Of a DNA stretch of 45,164 nucleotides, positions 25,283 through 34,437 are shown piece by piece. The DNA is taken from contig CAZGXW010000016.1 of assembly GCA_964529975.1 (NCBI GenBank), positions 1 to 45,164 on the forward strand. Reading direction: 5' to 3'. Source of the stretch: JADFMN01 sp964529975. Its GTDB lineage: Bacteria > Armatimonadota > Fimbriimonadia > Fimbriimonadales > Fimbriimonadaceae. The position numbers and the translations under genes are program-made. The notes beneath the pieces are model-generated. The model made no database searches, was not told the origin of the DNA, and saw only the letters and a program-made list of their open reading frames with translations. Numbering within the stretch: the first letter of the stretch is position 1; each line of letters begins with the position of its first letter.

Positions 25283-26479
25283 TTATGCGAAGGGGAAGGT
25301 GGGCAGCATCCTGTCCAGGGTCTTGTCCGCTCGGAACCCGAGTTCGTACTCGGCCTGCATGACTGTATGGATCTCGTGGGTGCCCTCGTAGATGATCGCT
25401 CCCCTGGAGTTCCTGAAGTACCGCTCGACCGGGAACTCGTCGCAAAAGCCGTAGGCTCCGTGGATCTCGACCGCCTTGTTGGCGGCGTCAAATGCGGCTG
25501 CACAGTTCGTCCACTTGGCCAGCGAGCACTCCTTCGTGTGCCTTTGGCCCGTGTTCTTCATCCAGCCGACCTTGTAGTACAGCAGCCGACCGATCTCCCG
25601 GCCTTGCACCATCGAGGCGATCATCTGCTGGACCAATTGCTTGTTGGCGATGGGCTCGCCTCCAACCGACCGGTCTTTGGAGTACTTCGTGCACGCATCG
25701 AGACAGGCCTGGATGATGCCCACAGCGCCGGATGCGACCGTATAGCGCCCATGGTCGAGCGCCGACATCGCGACCTTGAACCCGTCGCCCTCGCCGCCGA
25801 TGCGATTGGCCTCGGGGATGCGGAGCCCGTCAAAGAAGATCTGGCCGGTGTTCCCAGCGCGAACCCCGAGTTTGCCCTTGATCGGCCTGCTCGAGAACCC
25901 TGGGCGGTCCCGCTCGACGATGAACGCGCTCATACCCTTGGCCTTGCTGCTCGCGTTCGGATCGGTGACCGCGATCACGAGGAACTGGTCGGCATAGTCG
26001 CTCAACGAGATCCACGTCTTCTCCCCGCTGAGGACGTACTCACTGCCCTCTTTGACCGCCTTGGTCTTGATGTTGACGGCGTCCGAACCGGCCGTCGGCT
26101 CGGTCAACCCGAACGCACCTATGAGTTCGCCCTTCGCGAGTCTCGGCAGCCATCGCTGTTTCTGTTCCTCGGTGCCCCATTGCAGCAAGGTGAGGCAGTG
26201 CAGTCCGCTGTGGACCGACATGACCACTCGCGCCGAGGTGTCGCCTCTCTCGAGTTCTTCGCACACGATTCCCAACGAGATGTAGTCGGTGTCCGAGCCG
26301 CCGTACTTGGCCGGGATGCTCACGCCTAGCAATCCCGATTCGCCGAGTTTTTTGAGCGACCCAGGGTTGGAGTCATGGTTGCGATCGAGTTCTGCGATCC
26401 CAGGCACGATCTCTTGCTGGGCGAACTTTCGAGCCGACTCTCGAATCAAGGCGTGCTCGGTGCTCTCGGCGAAGTGCAT
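25283..26479 (-). CDS. Acyl-CoA dehydrogenase
   Basis: A 398-residue flavoprotein of the acyl-CoA dehydrogenase family. The N-terminal helical domain, the middle beta domain with GAFGLTEPTAGSDA (FAD/substrate binding), and the C-terminal helical domain are all present. The catalytic Glu is in the IYEGTHEIH block near residue 375. It should oxidise an acyl-CoA at the alpha-beta bond and pass electrons to ETF; chain length preference is not readable. No ETF or other beta-oxidation gene is adjacent. The gene lies 65 bp upstream (minus strand) of the secreted-protein gene. Confidence 0.93.
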   Translation of the reverse strand: MHFAESTEHALIRESARKFAQQEIVPGIAELDRNHDSNPGSLKKLGESGLLGVSIPAKYGGSDTDYISLGIVCEELERGDTSARVVMSVHSGLHCLTLLQWGTEEQKQRWLPRLAKGELIGAFGLTEPTAGSDAVNIKTKAVKEGSEYVLSGEKTWISLSDYADQFLVIAVTDPNASSKAKGMSAFIVERDRPGFSSRPIKGKLGVRAGNTGQIFFDGLRIPEANRIGGEGDGFKVAMSALDHGRYTVASGAVGIIQACLDACTKYSKDRSVGGEPIANKQLVQQMIASMVQGREIGRLLYYKVGWMKNTGQRHTKECSLAKWTNCAAAFDAANKAVEIHGAYGFCDEFPVERYFRNSRGAIIYEGTHEIHTVMQAEYELGFRADKTLDRMLPTFPFA

Positions 26480-26577
26480 GGCTCATTTTGCCTGGTCGGC
26501 ATCCGGCGCGCCCAGGCTCGGCCCAAACCTTACTCAATGGTGACATTCGTAATAGCGAGGCTGTATGATCGGTAACC

Positions 26578-29178
26578 ATGAGAAGGATTTGCGTCCTCGC
26601 CGCCCTGGCTTTCGCCAGCGCCGCGCTCGCCCAAGACACGGGCCTCGCTCAGTATCTCGGAGCCATCGAACCGCGCGAACTCGGCCCTACGGTCATGGGA
26701 GGCCGTATTGCCGAAGTCGCCGTCTACGAGAAACAGCCTCGCATCTACTACGTCGCCACGGCCTCTGGAGGGCTCTGGAAGACGGAGAACGCGGGCCTGA
26801 CATACCGTCCCGTGTTCTTCAAGGAGAAGACCGTCGCATTGGGAACTGTGACAGTCAGCCAGACCGACCCGAACGTTGTCTGGGTCGGTTCAGGAGAGAA
26901 GGACAGCCGCAACTCAACCTCTTGGGGCGACGGCGTGTACAAGTCCACCGACGGAGGGCAGACCTGGACGCACATGGGCCTGCAGGACACCAAGCACATC
27001 TCTAAGATCATCCTGCACCCGACAAAGCCGGACACGGTTTACGTCGCGGCACTAGGGCACCTCTGGGGCGAGAACGAGGAGCGGGGCATCTATCGCTCCG
27101 ACGACGGCGGCAAGACTTGGCGCCGCATCCTGAACGAGAACTCTCGTTCGGGATTCATCGCTCTGGAAATGGACCCCAAGAACCCCAACAACATGCTGGC
27201 AGCGAGTTGGGAGCGCATGCGCTGGCCGTACAAGTGGGCGAGCGGCGGACCCTCGAGCACGCTGTACCGCACGACTGACGGCGGCAACACATGGCGCAAG
27301 TCGATGGACGGCATGCCGGCCGGCGACACGGGCCGCATGGGCATCAGTTACTTCCGAAAAGACCCTAAGATCGTTGTTGCAATCGTGGAGAAGGGAAGGG
27401 AAGGCACCGGGAACCAGGCCCGTGCCCTCGGTGGCGTTTACCGAAGCACCGACGGCGGAGCGAACTGGACGAAGGTCAACGACCTCAACCCAAGGCCGTT
27501 CTACTTCAGCCAAATCCACCAGGACCCGGTCGATGAGAACCGCATCTACATCGTCGCTGTGCAAGCCTATGTGAGCAACGACAAAGGTGCGACGTGGCAG
27601 ACCATGCGCCTGAGCATCCACGTCGACCACCACGCCCTCTGGATCAATCCGGCGGACAACAACCACGTCATCATCGGCAACGACGGCGGCATGGGCGAGA
27701 CGCGCGATGCCGGACAGACATGGGAGCACCTCAACTACCTGCGTCTGGGGCAGTTCTATGCCGTCAGCGTCGACATGCGAAAGCCGTATTGGGTCTATGG
27801 CGGGCTCCAGGACAACGGTTCCTGGGCTGGGCCGACCCAGTCCGCGCGCGGCGGGGTGACGATGCACGACTGGTACGGAATCGGCGGTGGCGACGGCTTC
27901 TTCACCGCAAACGATCCGGAAGACTGGAGGATCGTCTACAGCGAGAGCCAGGGCGGTGCCATCTCTCGCATCAACCAGCACACCGGCGAGCGTAGGTCGA
28001 TCCGACCTCGCGGCCAAGGACTACGGTTCAACTGGTCCTCGCCGTTCATGATCTCGCCACACAACAACAAGACCCTTTACATGGGCAGCCAGTACCTGCA
28101 CAGGACCATCGACCAGGGCAACAACTGGGAGGTGATCAGCCCCGACCTGACGACCAACGACACGACAAAGCAGAACCCGAGAGCGGGCGTCACCCCTGAG
28201 GACACAGGCGCCGAACGCCACTGCACGATCACTTCGATCTCCGAGTCGCCGATCCGTGCCGGCCTGCTCTGGGTCGGCAGCGACGACGGCCGAGTGCACC
28301 TGACTCGCGACGGAGGGAAGAACTGGACGGACATGACTGGAAAGTTCCAAGGCGTTCCGCAGAACACTTGGGTCAGTCGCGTCCGCGCGAGCAACCACGT
28401 CGAGGGTCGCGCCTATGTCACCTTTGATGGTCACAGGAACAACGACTACAAGCCATATGTGTTCATGACCGACGACTTCGGAGACACATGGACGAACATC
28501 ACCGCGAACATCCCGGCTGACGCACCGACGTATGTGATCACCGAGGGGCTTCGAAACCCCGACTTGCTCATCGTGGGCACGGAGTTCGGAATGTTCTTCT
28601 CGATCGATCGAGGCATCAACTGGGTCAAGTACACGACTGGCGTTTGGCCGACGATCCGCGTCGACGACGTTGTGATCCATCCGAGGGAACTCGACCTCGT
28701 GGTGGGGACCCATGGGCGCTCGATCTGGATCTTGAACATATCAGGGCTCGAGCAATTGACGCAGGCGAACCGCGATGCGGACGCGTTCATCGCTCGACCG
28801 CAGAACGTCTACCAACTCGGTTACGTCAGCGGCGGGGGATCTAACGGGGAAGCACTCTGGTCGTCACCGAACACGCACCCCGGCACGACGATCTTCTATC
28901 ACTTGAAGACGGCGGTCGAGGGCACAGTTCGGATCGTGATCTCGCGACCCGACGGCACCGACGTCGCCACGCTCAACGGTCGGAACACTGCAGGCCTGAA
29001 CGCGGTCCGTTGGAACGCGCGCGGCGGAGGAGGAGGGCCAGGCGGCGGTGGAGGAATCGGCGCCGGCGACTACACCGTCACTCTGCACGTCGGAGACAAG
29101 CAGTACAAGACAATGGTGACGGTCGAAGACCTTAGCCGGTCGACCGACCCCAACGCATACATCCCGCGACTCGACTGA
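26578..29178 (+). CDS. Exported BNR/VPS10-like beta-propeller protein
   Basis: An 866-residue protein with a signal peptide (MRRICVLAALAFASAALAQ). Many Asp-box (BNR) units are visible, such as VYKSTDGGQTWTHM, IYRSDDGGKTWRRI, LYRTTDGGNTWRKS and VYRSTDGGANWTKV, which build a large propeller of the sortilin/VPS10 type. The last about 130 residues form a separate beta domain with GRNTAGLNAVRWNARGGGGGPGGGGG, like the FlgD/FN3-type tails of such proteins. Members are usually described as glycosyl-hydrolase-like but catalysis is rarely shown. TATGAT (26564-26569) is 8 nt before the ATG. Confidence 0.88.
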   Translation: MRRICVLAALAFASAALAQDTGLAQYLGAIEPRELGPTVMGGRIAEVAVYEKQPRIYYVATASGGLWKTENAGLTYRPVFFKEKTVALGTVTVSQTDPNVVWVGSGEKDSRNSTSWGDGVYKSTDGGQTWTHMGLQDTKHISKIILHPTKPDTVYVAALGHLWGENEERGIYRSDDGGKTWRRILNENSRSGFIALEMDPKNPNNMLAASWERMRWPYKWASGGPSSTLYRTTDGGNTWRKSMDGMPAGDTGRMGISYFRKDPKIVVAIVEKGREGTGNQARALGGVYRSTDGGANWTKVNDLNPRPFYFSQIHQDPVDENRIYIVAVQAYVSNDKGATWQTMRLSIHVDHHALWINPADNNHVIIGNDGGMGETRDAGQTWEHLNYLRLGQFYAVSVDMRKPYWVYGGLQDNGSWAGPTQSARGGVTMHDWYGIGGGDGFFTANDPEDWRIVYSESQGGAISRINQHTGERRSIRPRGQGLRFNWSSPFMISPHNNKTLYMGSQYLHRTIDQGNNWEVISPDLTTNDTTKQNPRAGVTPEDTGAERHCTITSISESPIRAGLLWVGSDDGRVHLTRDGGKNWTDMTGKFQGVPQNTWVSRVRASNHVEGRAYVTFDGHRNNDYKPYVFMTDDFGDTWTNITANIPADAPTYVITEGLRNPDLLIVGTEFGMFFSIDRGINWVKYTTGVWPTIRVDDVVIHPRELDLVVGTHGRSIWILNISGLEQLTQANRDADAFIARPQNVYQLGYVSGGGSNGEALWSSPNTHPGTTIFYHLKTAVEGTVRIVISRPDGTDVATLNGRNTAGLNAVRWNARGGGGGPGGGGGIGAGDYTVTLHVGDKQYKTMVTVEDLSRSTDPNAYIPRLD

Positions 29179-29187
29179 CGACCCACA

Positions 29188-29222
29188 GACGGCCCCCGAA
29201 CTTTGGAAGTGCGGGGGCTGTC
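29188..29222. terminator. Hairpin terminator between convergent genes
   Basis: GACGGCCCCCG (29188-29198) pairs with CGGGGGCTGTC (29212-29222), 11 bp with one G-U pair, around a 13-nt loop. It sits 10 bp after the BNR stop and 8 bp before the end of the convergent PEP-CTERM gene; no long U-tract follows. Confidence 0.65.
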
Positions 29223-29229
29223 TTGCGCC

Positions 29230-29943
29230 TCACCTTCTACGACGCCTGGCAGCGAGCGCAGCCAGGGGGACGAGCAAGGCAAATCCGGTGACGGGCTCGG
29301 GAACCGGCGTCGCCGTCGCATCCAGTTCGAACATCAGGTTGCCGTCGGCCCACGGCGCAAAGACCTCATATTCATCGGCCTGGAGAAGTCCGTTGTCGTT
29401 CAGATCGCGGTACCAGCCCTGGCTCGACGAACTACCAGGGACGATCGAGCCCTGGTTGCGGTAGTGGGGAACGACCACGCCCGGCCCGGATGCCGAGAAA
29501 CTGATCTGGACACCGTATCCCACGCTTGGGTTGCTCGGAGGTGCGCTGAGCGCGATCCCAAGGCTGGCCATTGTGAAGTCGATACCGATCGCGGGACCAG
29601 ACGCGAAGAACGACGGAAGGCTGCGCGAGACCGACCCTATGAGGTTAGAGAACGCCGGTCCGCTACCGGCTGTGTTCACCGTTCGGAAGACGGAAAGCGT
29701 TCCGATCACGTTGGTGTACGTGCCCGTAGCCGATCCACCCATGTGCCCTGTGTACGAGTTCAGCAGCCACATGTTTCCCGCGCCCGCAGATGGGAGCACC
29801 ATGCGGTCACCGCCTTGAAAGTCGTCCAGTCCTACAAACGTGCCCGTACTGGCGAACGGATCGAAATTGTCGAAGATCAGCACAGCGGGGGCTCCAGCGG
29901 CCAACCCGGCAAAAGCAATGCAAACAGATAGTCCTCTCAACAT
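29230..29943 (-). CDS. PEP-CTERM protein, unknown domain
   Basis: A 237-residue protein with a signal peptide (MLRGLSVCIAFAGLAAG), a beta-rich body and a PEP-CTERM tail (PVPEPVTGFALLVPLAALAARRRRR). No named domain recognised; the body contains a DLNDNGLLQADEYEVF stretch that resembles a calcium-binding dockerin/EF-type loop. AAGGAG lies 9 nt upstream of the ATG. A likely surface protein delivered by an exosortase that is encoded elsewhere. Confidence 0.85.
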   Translation of the reverse strand: MLRGLSVCIAFAGLAAGAPAVLIFDNFDPFASTGTFVGLDDFQGGDRMVLPSAGAGNMWLLNSYTGHMGGSATGTYTNVIGTLSVFRTVNTAGSGPAFSNLIGSVSRSLPSFFASGPAIGIDFTMASLGIALSAPPSNPSVGYGVQISFSASGPGVVVPHYRNQGSIVPGSSSSQGWYRDLNDNGLLQADEYEVFAPWADGNLMFELDATATPVPEPVTGFALLVPLAALAARRRRR

Positions 29944-30044
29944 GAAACTGGCTCCTTCGGACGGCAGAGCCGTCGCTGTAAAGGAAACGACAGTTTCCGC
30001 GTCACCTGTTCGATTGGTCTAAAGAGGGAAGGGGATTGTCCGGG

Positions 30045-31466
30045 TCAGACTAGACCAATGTGTCTTTCTACGACCTTCGCCAATCGAGTCACAGACGATG
30101 TGATCTCGTCCACCGACGACCCGCCATAGCAAAGGCGGACCGCGGCCGCCGGGCGTCGTGGTACCGACGCGGCGATGCCCGGAGCGACGGCAACTCCGGC
30201 GGCAAGGGCGTCTTCGTAGAGCCGAGTCTCGTCGACATGCGCAGGGAACTTCACCCATAGGGAGTGTCCGACCACGGGATCGCTCCACTCGACCCCGCGA
30301 GGCATGCGGTCTTTCAGGACAGTGGTCATGGCCTGGCGGCGAGCAGTGTGTCGCGTGACTGCCCTGGAAACGTGGGCAGAGAGCGCCCGGCTCTCTGCGT
30401 AAACGCGCATGGCGTGCTGCATCATCGGAGGAGGGGAAGACCCGAGCCCCATAGACTTGATCGCCAATTGGTCTCGAAGCCGACCCGACGAGAACACGCA
30501 GGAGATCGGCACGGAACGTCCCAGAGTCTTTGTCATGCAATCGAAACCGGCGACGTCGATCGACGCGCCGTCGGAAAGTTCTACGAGGCTGGGGTGCCGT
30601 GACCCGTTGGCCGACCAAAACGCGGAGATGTCCTCGAACAGCGAGACCCCGTAGCGCTCGGCGATCCTGAGTACCTCTTGTTTGTTGCGCGTCGACGCAG
30701 ACTCACCTGTGCATTGGTTGACGGTCAAGAACAGCAAGGCAGCCTTGAGGCCCTTCCGCGCCTCATTTTCGAACCGATCCGTATCGAGGTCGCCTTTGTC
30801 GGTAGGAATGCCGACGATCTCAGGCCCGAATGATGCGAAGTAGTCCTCGGCATAAGGGAAGGCAGGATCCTGGACCGCCACGCGAGAGCCGGGGCCAGCC
30901 ACGAGGGTGAATGCGGCGTTAGAGGCCACGCCACCGCCAGTGATCAGCATCGAGTCCGGGTTGGCGTTGATGCCGAAACTCCTGTAGTAAGTCGCAAGGC
31001 TGGTCAGCAGTCCGCCGTCGCCGTAAGGGCCGCACTCGCTCGTCGCAGACCTCGAACGCAACATCCCGGCGGCGAACTCATCGGCATGGAACAGTCGCTC
31101 GTCGGCGTCTCCGATCGCGAGGTTGGTGATGCCAGAGGCTCTGGCGCTGGCGGCGTAGTCCGATGTGATCGAGCAGGGCTTGAAGGCCTTCAGCCTGCTT
31201 TTGCCGGTCTCCCGGGTCTGAGGGGCTGCCACGTAGGTTCCAGAACCCACCTTTGACTCGACCAGCCCCCGCAATTGGAGGGCCTCATAAGCCAGCAAGG
31301 CCGTAACCCTGGAAACGCCCGCCGAGGTCGCCAGCCGTCGGACTGTCGGCAAACGACTGCCGACGCTGAGCGCGCCGTTCAGGATCTTCTCTTGGATCTG
31401 GTCAGCGATCTGCAGATGCAGCGGCTTGTCTCCGCGCATCACCATGAGGTCGAGGGCCGTGGACAT
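30045..31466 (-). CDS. MocR/GntR-family regulator with aminotransferase-like domain
   Basis: A 473-residue protein. Residues about 8-75 form a GntR winged helix (LHLQIADQIQEKILNGAL, SRLPTVRRLATSAGVSRVT). From about 115 on it has a fold type I aminotransferase-like domain; the PLP lysine fits the CMTKTLGRS segment, and a conserved region LFEDISAFW precedes it. MocR regulators bind PLP or an amino-acid-derived ligand and commonly regulate neighbouring genes or themselves. No metabolic partner gene is next to it here. A long palindrome lies about 42 bp upstream of the start. Confidence 0.9.
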   Translation of the reverse strand: MSTALDLMVMRGDKPLHLQIADQIQEKILNGALSVGSRLPTVRRLATSAGVSRVTALLAYEALQLRGLVESKVGSGTYVAAPQTRETGKSRLKAFKPCSITSDYAASARASGITNLAIGDADERLFHADEFAAGMLRSRSATSECGPYGDGGLLTSLATYYRSFGINANPDSMLITGGGVASNAAFTLVAGPGSRVAVQDPAFPYAEDYFASFGPEIVGIPTDKGDLDTDRFENEARKGLKAALLFLTVNQCTGESASTRNKQEVLRIAERYGVSLFEDISAFWSANGSRHPSLVELSDGASIDVAGFDCMTKTLGRSVPISCVFSSGRLRDQLAIKSMGLGSSPPPMMQHAMRVYAESRALSAHVSRAVTRHTARRQAMTTVLKDRMPRGVEWSDPVVGHSLWVKFPAHVDETRLYEDALAAGVAVAPGIAASVPRRPAAAVRLCYGGSSVDEITSSVTRLAKVVERHIGLV

Positions 31467-31507
31467 CCACTCTGATGACGGGGGAGGGAAACAAACCGTT
31501 CAGCCCC

Positions 31508-31529
31508 TATGACAATTCAAGTTGTCATA
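31508..31529. promoter_or_regulatory. Palindrome, probable MocR operator
   Basis: Arms TATGACAA (31508-31515) and TTGTCATA (31522-31529), perfect 8-bp inverted repeats with a 6-bp spacer, just upstream of the regulator gene. AT-rich TATATT-like sequence on the minus strand follows directly (31530-31540), so a bound protein would cover the promoter. Autoregulation is common for MocR proteins; the assignment is inference. Confidence 0.55.
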
Positions 31530-31569
31530 ATATACATTATCGGAAAAGCCGTTGAACCTGCTCTCGGGC

Positions 31570-31782
31570 TTAGTTGGCAGTTGCCCCTTCAGCCATGAGG
31601 ATGGCGTCCAGGTTGTTGGCTGCGCGGTCTGCTGCGTCCAGGAGCGCGTCTGCGTCGAGCGACTCACCCTTGGCAATCTTGCGAGCGACGACGAAAGCCA
31701 AAGCGGCAGCACCTGCAAGGGCGATGACCGTCCAAACGATCGCCCCGCTCTTGTTCCCTTCCTGGTATGTGCCTCGCTCCAT
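31570..31782 (-). CDS. Small single-span membrane protein
   Basis: A 70-residue protein: short polar N-terminus, one transmembrane helix (about residues 14-35, IVWTVIALAGAAALAFVVA), and an Ala/Asp-rich amphipathic C-terminal helix. Not recognised. AGGAAG lies about 10 nt before the ATG. It is on the same strand as the MocR gene and upstream of it, but the palindrome in between suggests separate promoters. Confidence 0.6.
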   Translation of the reverse strand: MERGTYQEGNKSGAIVWTVIALAGAAALAFVVARKIAKGESLDADALLDAADRAANNLDAILMAEGATAN

Positions 31783-31884
31783 GGATCTGGTCTTCCTTTA
31801 GACGCCTCATTCTGTTTCGGGTGTTTCATATGTGATCACGAGGCCGGGACTTGTGCCGGTGCGCCGGTATCCTGGGGATAACGC

Positions 31885-33213
31885 ATGCTTGACAATCTGA
31901 CCCGGCGGCTCGGTGGCATTTTCGCGGGTCTGAGGCGAAAGGGACGACTTACGGAAGACGACGTCGCCCAGGTCCTGCGGGAGATCCGGGTAGCCCTGCT
32001 CGAGGCAGACGTCAACTACAAGATCGCCAAGGAGTTCGTCGAGGCGGTCAAAGGCAAAGCGGTCGGCGAGGAGGTCTTTGGCAGTCTTTCGGCCGACCAG
32101 ACCATCCTCAAGATCGTACGTGACGAACTCGTTGGCCTTCTCGGGGCAGAGGACAGGGGCATCCGGTGGTCTCCTTCCCCTCCGACCGTGGTCTTGATGT
32201 GCGGTCTGCAGGGCTCAGGAAAGACGACGACGTGCGCAAAACTCGCCCGTTGGCTCCTGAAGAACAACAAGAAGCCACTCTTGGTGGCCTGCGACGTCCA
32301 ACGGCCTGCTGCGATCAAGCAGTTGCAGGTGCTTGGCGAGCAGGTCGGGTGTCCCGTGTACACCGATTCGTCAGGCGACCCGGTCTCGATCGTCAAGAGC
32401 GCCCTTCAGCACGCCAAACACCACTTCTTGGACGTCGTCATCGTGGACACGGCCGGGCGCACGACCATCGACGACGAGATGATGGCCCAGTTGGAGGGCA
32501 TTCGCAAGGCAGTACCTCCGAACGAGACGTTCCTGGTAGTCGATGCCACCACGGGACAGGAGGCCGTCAACGTCGCCCACGCCTTCAACGAGAGGGCGCC
32601 CCTGACTGGGGCGATCTTCACCAAGATGGACGGGGACACCCGCGGCGGCGCAGTTCTCAGCGTCCGCTCGGCAACGGGAGTGCCCGTGAGGTTCCTGGGC
32701 GAGGGCGAGCAGACCGATGCCCTCACCGAGTTCAGCGCCCAAAGGATGGCTGAGCGGATCATCGGCATGGGCGACGTCATGGGGATCATCGAGAAGGCCG
32801 AAAAGGCCATCGACGTCCAGGCGGCCCAGGGCATGCAGGCCAAGTTGAAGACCGGCAGGATGGACTTCAACGACATGCTCGACCAGTTCCAGATGATCCG
32901 CAAGATGGGTCCGCTCAAGAACGTCATGAAGATGATCCCCGGGCTCACGGCGAACCTGCCGGAGGAGGCCCTGGACCAGTTGGACGAGGGCAAGATGGAC
33001 CGCGCCCAGGCTATCGTCCTGAGCATGACCCCGGCTGAAAGGACCAATCCGGATATACTCAACGGCTCGCGCCGCCGCCGCATCGCGCTGGGCTCGGGGA
33101 CGACCCCCCAGGAGGTCAATCTCCTGGTCGACCAGTTGTTCATGATGCGGAAGCAGATGAAGCAGCTTTCGAAGATGGAGAAGCGCTTCGGCAAGGGGCG
33201 GCGTCGCAAGTAA
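31885..33213 (+). CDS. ffh: Signal recognition particle protein Ffh
   Basis: A 442-residue SRP54. The NG domain holds the GTPase motifs GLQGSGKTTTCAKLA, DTAGR and TKMDGDTRGGA, and the C-terminal M domain (from about 300) is Met-rich with MGPLKNVMKMIPGL, which binds 4.5S RNA and signal sequences. It targets membrane and secreted proteins cotranslationally together with FtsY. The gene opens a compact plus-strand housekeeping cluster. A TATCCT hexamer lies 11 nt upstream of the ATG. Confidence 0.97.
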   Translation: MLDNLTRRLGGIFAGLRRKGRLTEDDVAQVLREIRVALLEADVNYKIAKEFVEAVKGKAVGEEVFGSLSADQTILKIVRDELVGLLGAEDRGIRWSPSPPTVVLMCGLQGSGKTTTCAKLARWLLKNNKKPLLVACDVQRPAAIKQLQVLGEQVGCPVYTDSSGDPVSIVKSALQHAKHHFLDVVIVDTAGRTTIDDEMMAQLEGIRKAVPPNETFLVVDATTGQEAVNVAHAFNERAPLTGAIFTKMDGDTRGGAVLSVRSATGVPVRFLGEGEQTDALTEFSAQRMAERIIGMGDVMGIIEKAEKAIDVQAAQGMQAKLKTGRMDFNDMLDQFQMIRKMGPLKNVMKMIPGLTANLPEEALDQLDEGKMDRAQAIVLSMTPAERTNPDILNGSRRRRIALGSGTTPQEVNLLVDQLFMMRKQMKQLSKMEKRFGKGRRRK

Positions 33214-33239
33214 CAGTTTCAGGAGACGGACAGAAGAAC

Positions 33240-33656
33240 GTGGTCAAGATCAGACTTCGAAGGATGGGCAACTCGCACAGGCCCTTTTATCGCGTGGTTG
33301 TGGCCCACAGCACGCGAGGGCGTAATGGTTCGTTCAACGAACTCATCGGTACCTACAACCCACTGACAAAGCCTAAGCAAGTCACGATCCAAAGGGACCG
33401 TGCGCTGCACTGGCTCCTCGAGGGCGCCCAGCCTACAGAGACCGTCGCTTACCTCTTCAAGAAGGAGGGCATCCTCGACGAGTACTTCGCAAAGCGGCCG
33501 AACGCGAAGGACAAGTTCAAGTTCCTCGACAAGACGACCGGTCCAATGAGCAAGAAGTCGGTCGTCCAAGAGATGCCCGCCGCAGAACCCGCCCCGGTGC
33601 CCGTGGCCGAAGCACCTGCTGAGGCGCCGGCAGCCGAGGCGCCGGCCGAGGAGTAG
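33240..33656 (+). CDS. rpsP: 30S ribosomal protein S16
   Basis: A 138-residue S16. The first 80 residues carry the conserved core (MVKIRLRRMGNSHRPFYRVV, then GTYNPL and DRALHWLLEGAQPTETV). The last about 30 residues are a low-complexity Ala/Pro/Glu tail (VAEAPAEAPAAEAPAEE), which is longer than in most bacteria but seen in several phyla. GTG start, 26 bp after the ffh stop codon. Confidence 0.96.
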   Translation: MVKIRLRRMGNSHRPFYRVVVAHSTRGRNGSFNELIGTYNPLTKPKQVTIQRDRALHWLLEGAQPTETVAYLFKKEGILDEYFAKRPNAKDKFKFLDKTTGPMSKKSVVQEMPAAEPAPVPVAEAPAEAPAAEAPAEE

Positions 33657-33659
33657 CCC

Positions 33660-33902
33660 ATGAGCCTCAAGCCGCTCGTCGAATCACTGATCAAGCACTT
33701 GGCCGAGGAGCCGGACGCCGTCTCCGTCGAGGAGACCAAGGATCGAGACGCCCTGCTTTACAACGTCAAGGTCGCACCGAACGACGTCGGAAGGATCATC
33801 GGCAAGGAAGGCCGCGTGATCACGTGCATCCGGCACGTTGTGAGCGCCGCAGGCGCCAAGAACCGGCAAAAGACCGTCGTCAAGGTCGTCGCTGAGGACT
33901 GA
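33660..33902 (+). CDS. khpA: KH-domain RNA-binding protein KhpA
   Basis: An 80-residue single KH type II domain protein with the GxxG loop in GRIIGKEGRVITCIRHVV (about 41-58). KhpA binds RNA, often with KhpB, and affects cell division and ribosome-related functions in bacteria studied. It lies 3 bp after rpsP and 4 bp before rimM, the usual context for this gene. Confidence 0.94.
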   Translation: MSLKPLVESLIKHLAEEPDAVSVEETKDRDALLYNVKVAPNDVGRIIGKEGRVITCIRHVVSAAGAKNRQKTVVKVVAED

Positions 33903-33906
33903 CTCC

Positions 33907-34437
33907 ATGCCAGGCCGTCCTCAACGGCCAACCGCAGAAGGCCACGTCCGTGTCGGCCAGATCGTGGGCGTGTTCGGCACAAAGGGGGCGATGAAGGTCC
34001 AGCCACTCTCCGACTTTCCTGAGCGGTTCGACGAGGGCGCCCTTCTCTACTTGGACGGGTCGGAGCGAGAAGTGGTCGAAGCCATGTGGCACAAAGGTCA
34101 AGCGCGCATTCGCCTGGAGGGCTTCGCTCGGATCGAAGACGTCGAGCCGTTTGTAGGGGCCTTTTTGACGGTTCCCGAATCGGAGCGACCTACGCTTGAA
34201 GAGGGCGAATACTTGGCTCGAGACCTTGTCGGGCTGAGCGTCTATGAGGACGGCATTCAAATCGGCACGGTCAGCGAGGTCGTCCAAGCGCCGGCGCACG
34301 ACATTCTCGTCATCGATGGCGCAATGATCCCGCTTGTCAAGGAGTTCGTTAAGTCGATCGACGTTCCCGCCGGTCGGATCGATGTCGAATTGATCGAAGG
34401 CATGCGGCCAGGCGAAGAGGCGGAGGAGGTCCGCTGA
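33907..34437 (+). CDS. rimM: Ribosome maturation factor RimM
   Basis: A 176-residue RimM. The N-terminal beta barrel carries GQIVGVFGTKGAMKVQPLSD, and the PRC-barrel-like C-terminal half ends with the usual PLVKEFVKSIDVPAGRIDVE block. It assists maturation of the 30S head and binds S19. Its stop TGA shares one base with the obg start (TGATG), so the two are translationally coupled. In most bacteria trmD follows rimM; here it does not. Confidence 0.95.
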   Translation: MPGRPQRPTAEGHVRVGQIVGVFGTKGAMKVQPLSDFPERFDEGALLYLDGSEREVVEAMWHKGQARIRLEGFARIEDVEPFVGAFLTVPESERPTLEEGEYLARDLVGLSVYEDGIQIGTVSEVVQAPAHDILVIDGAMIPLVKEFVKSIDVPAGRIDVELIEGMRPGEEAEEVR

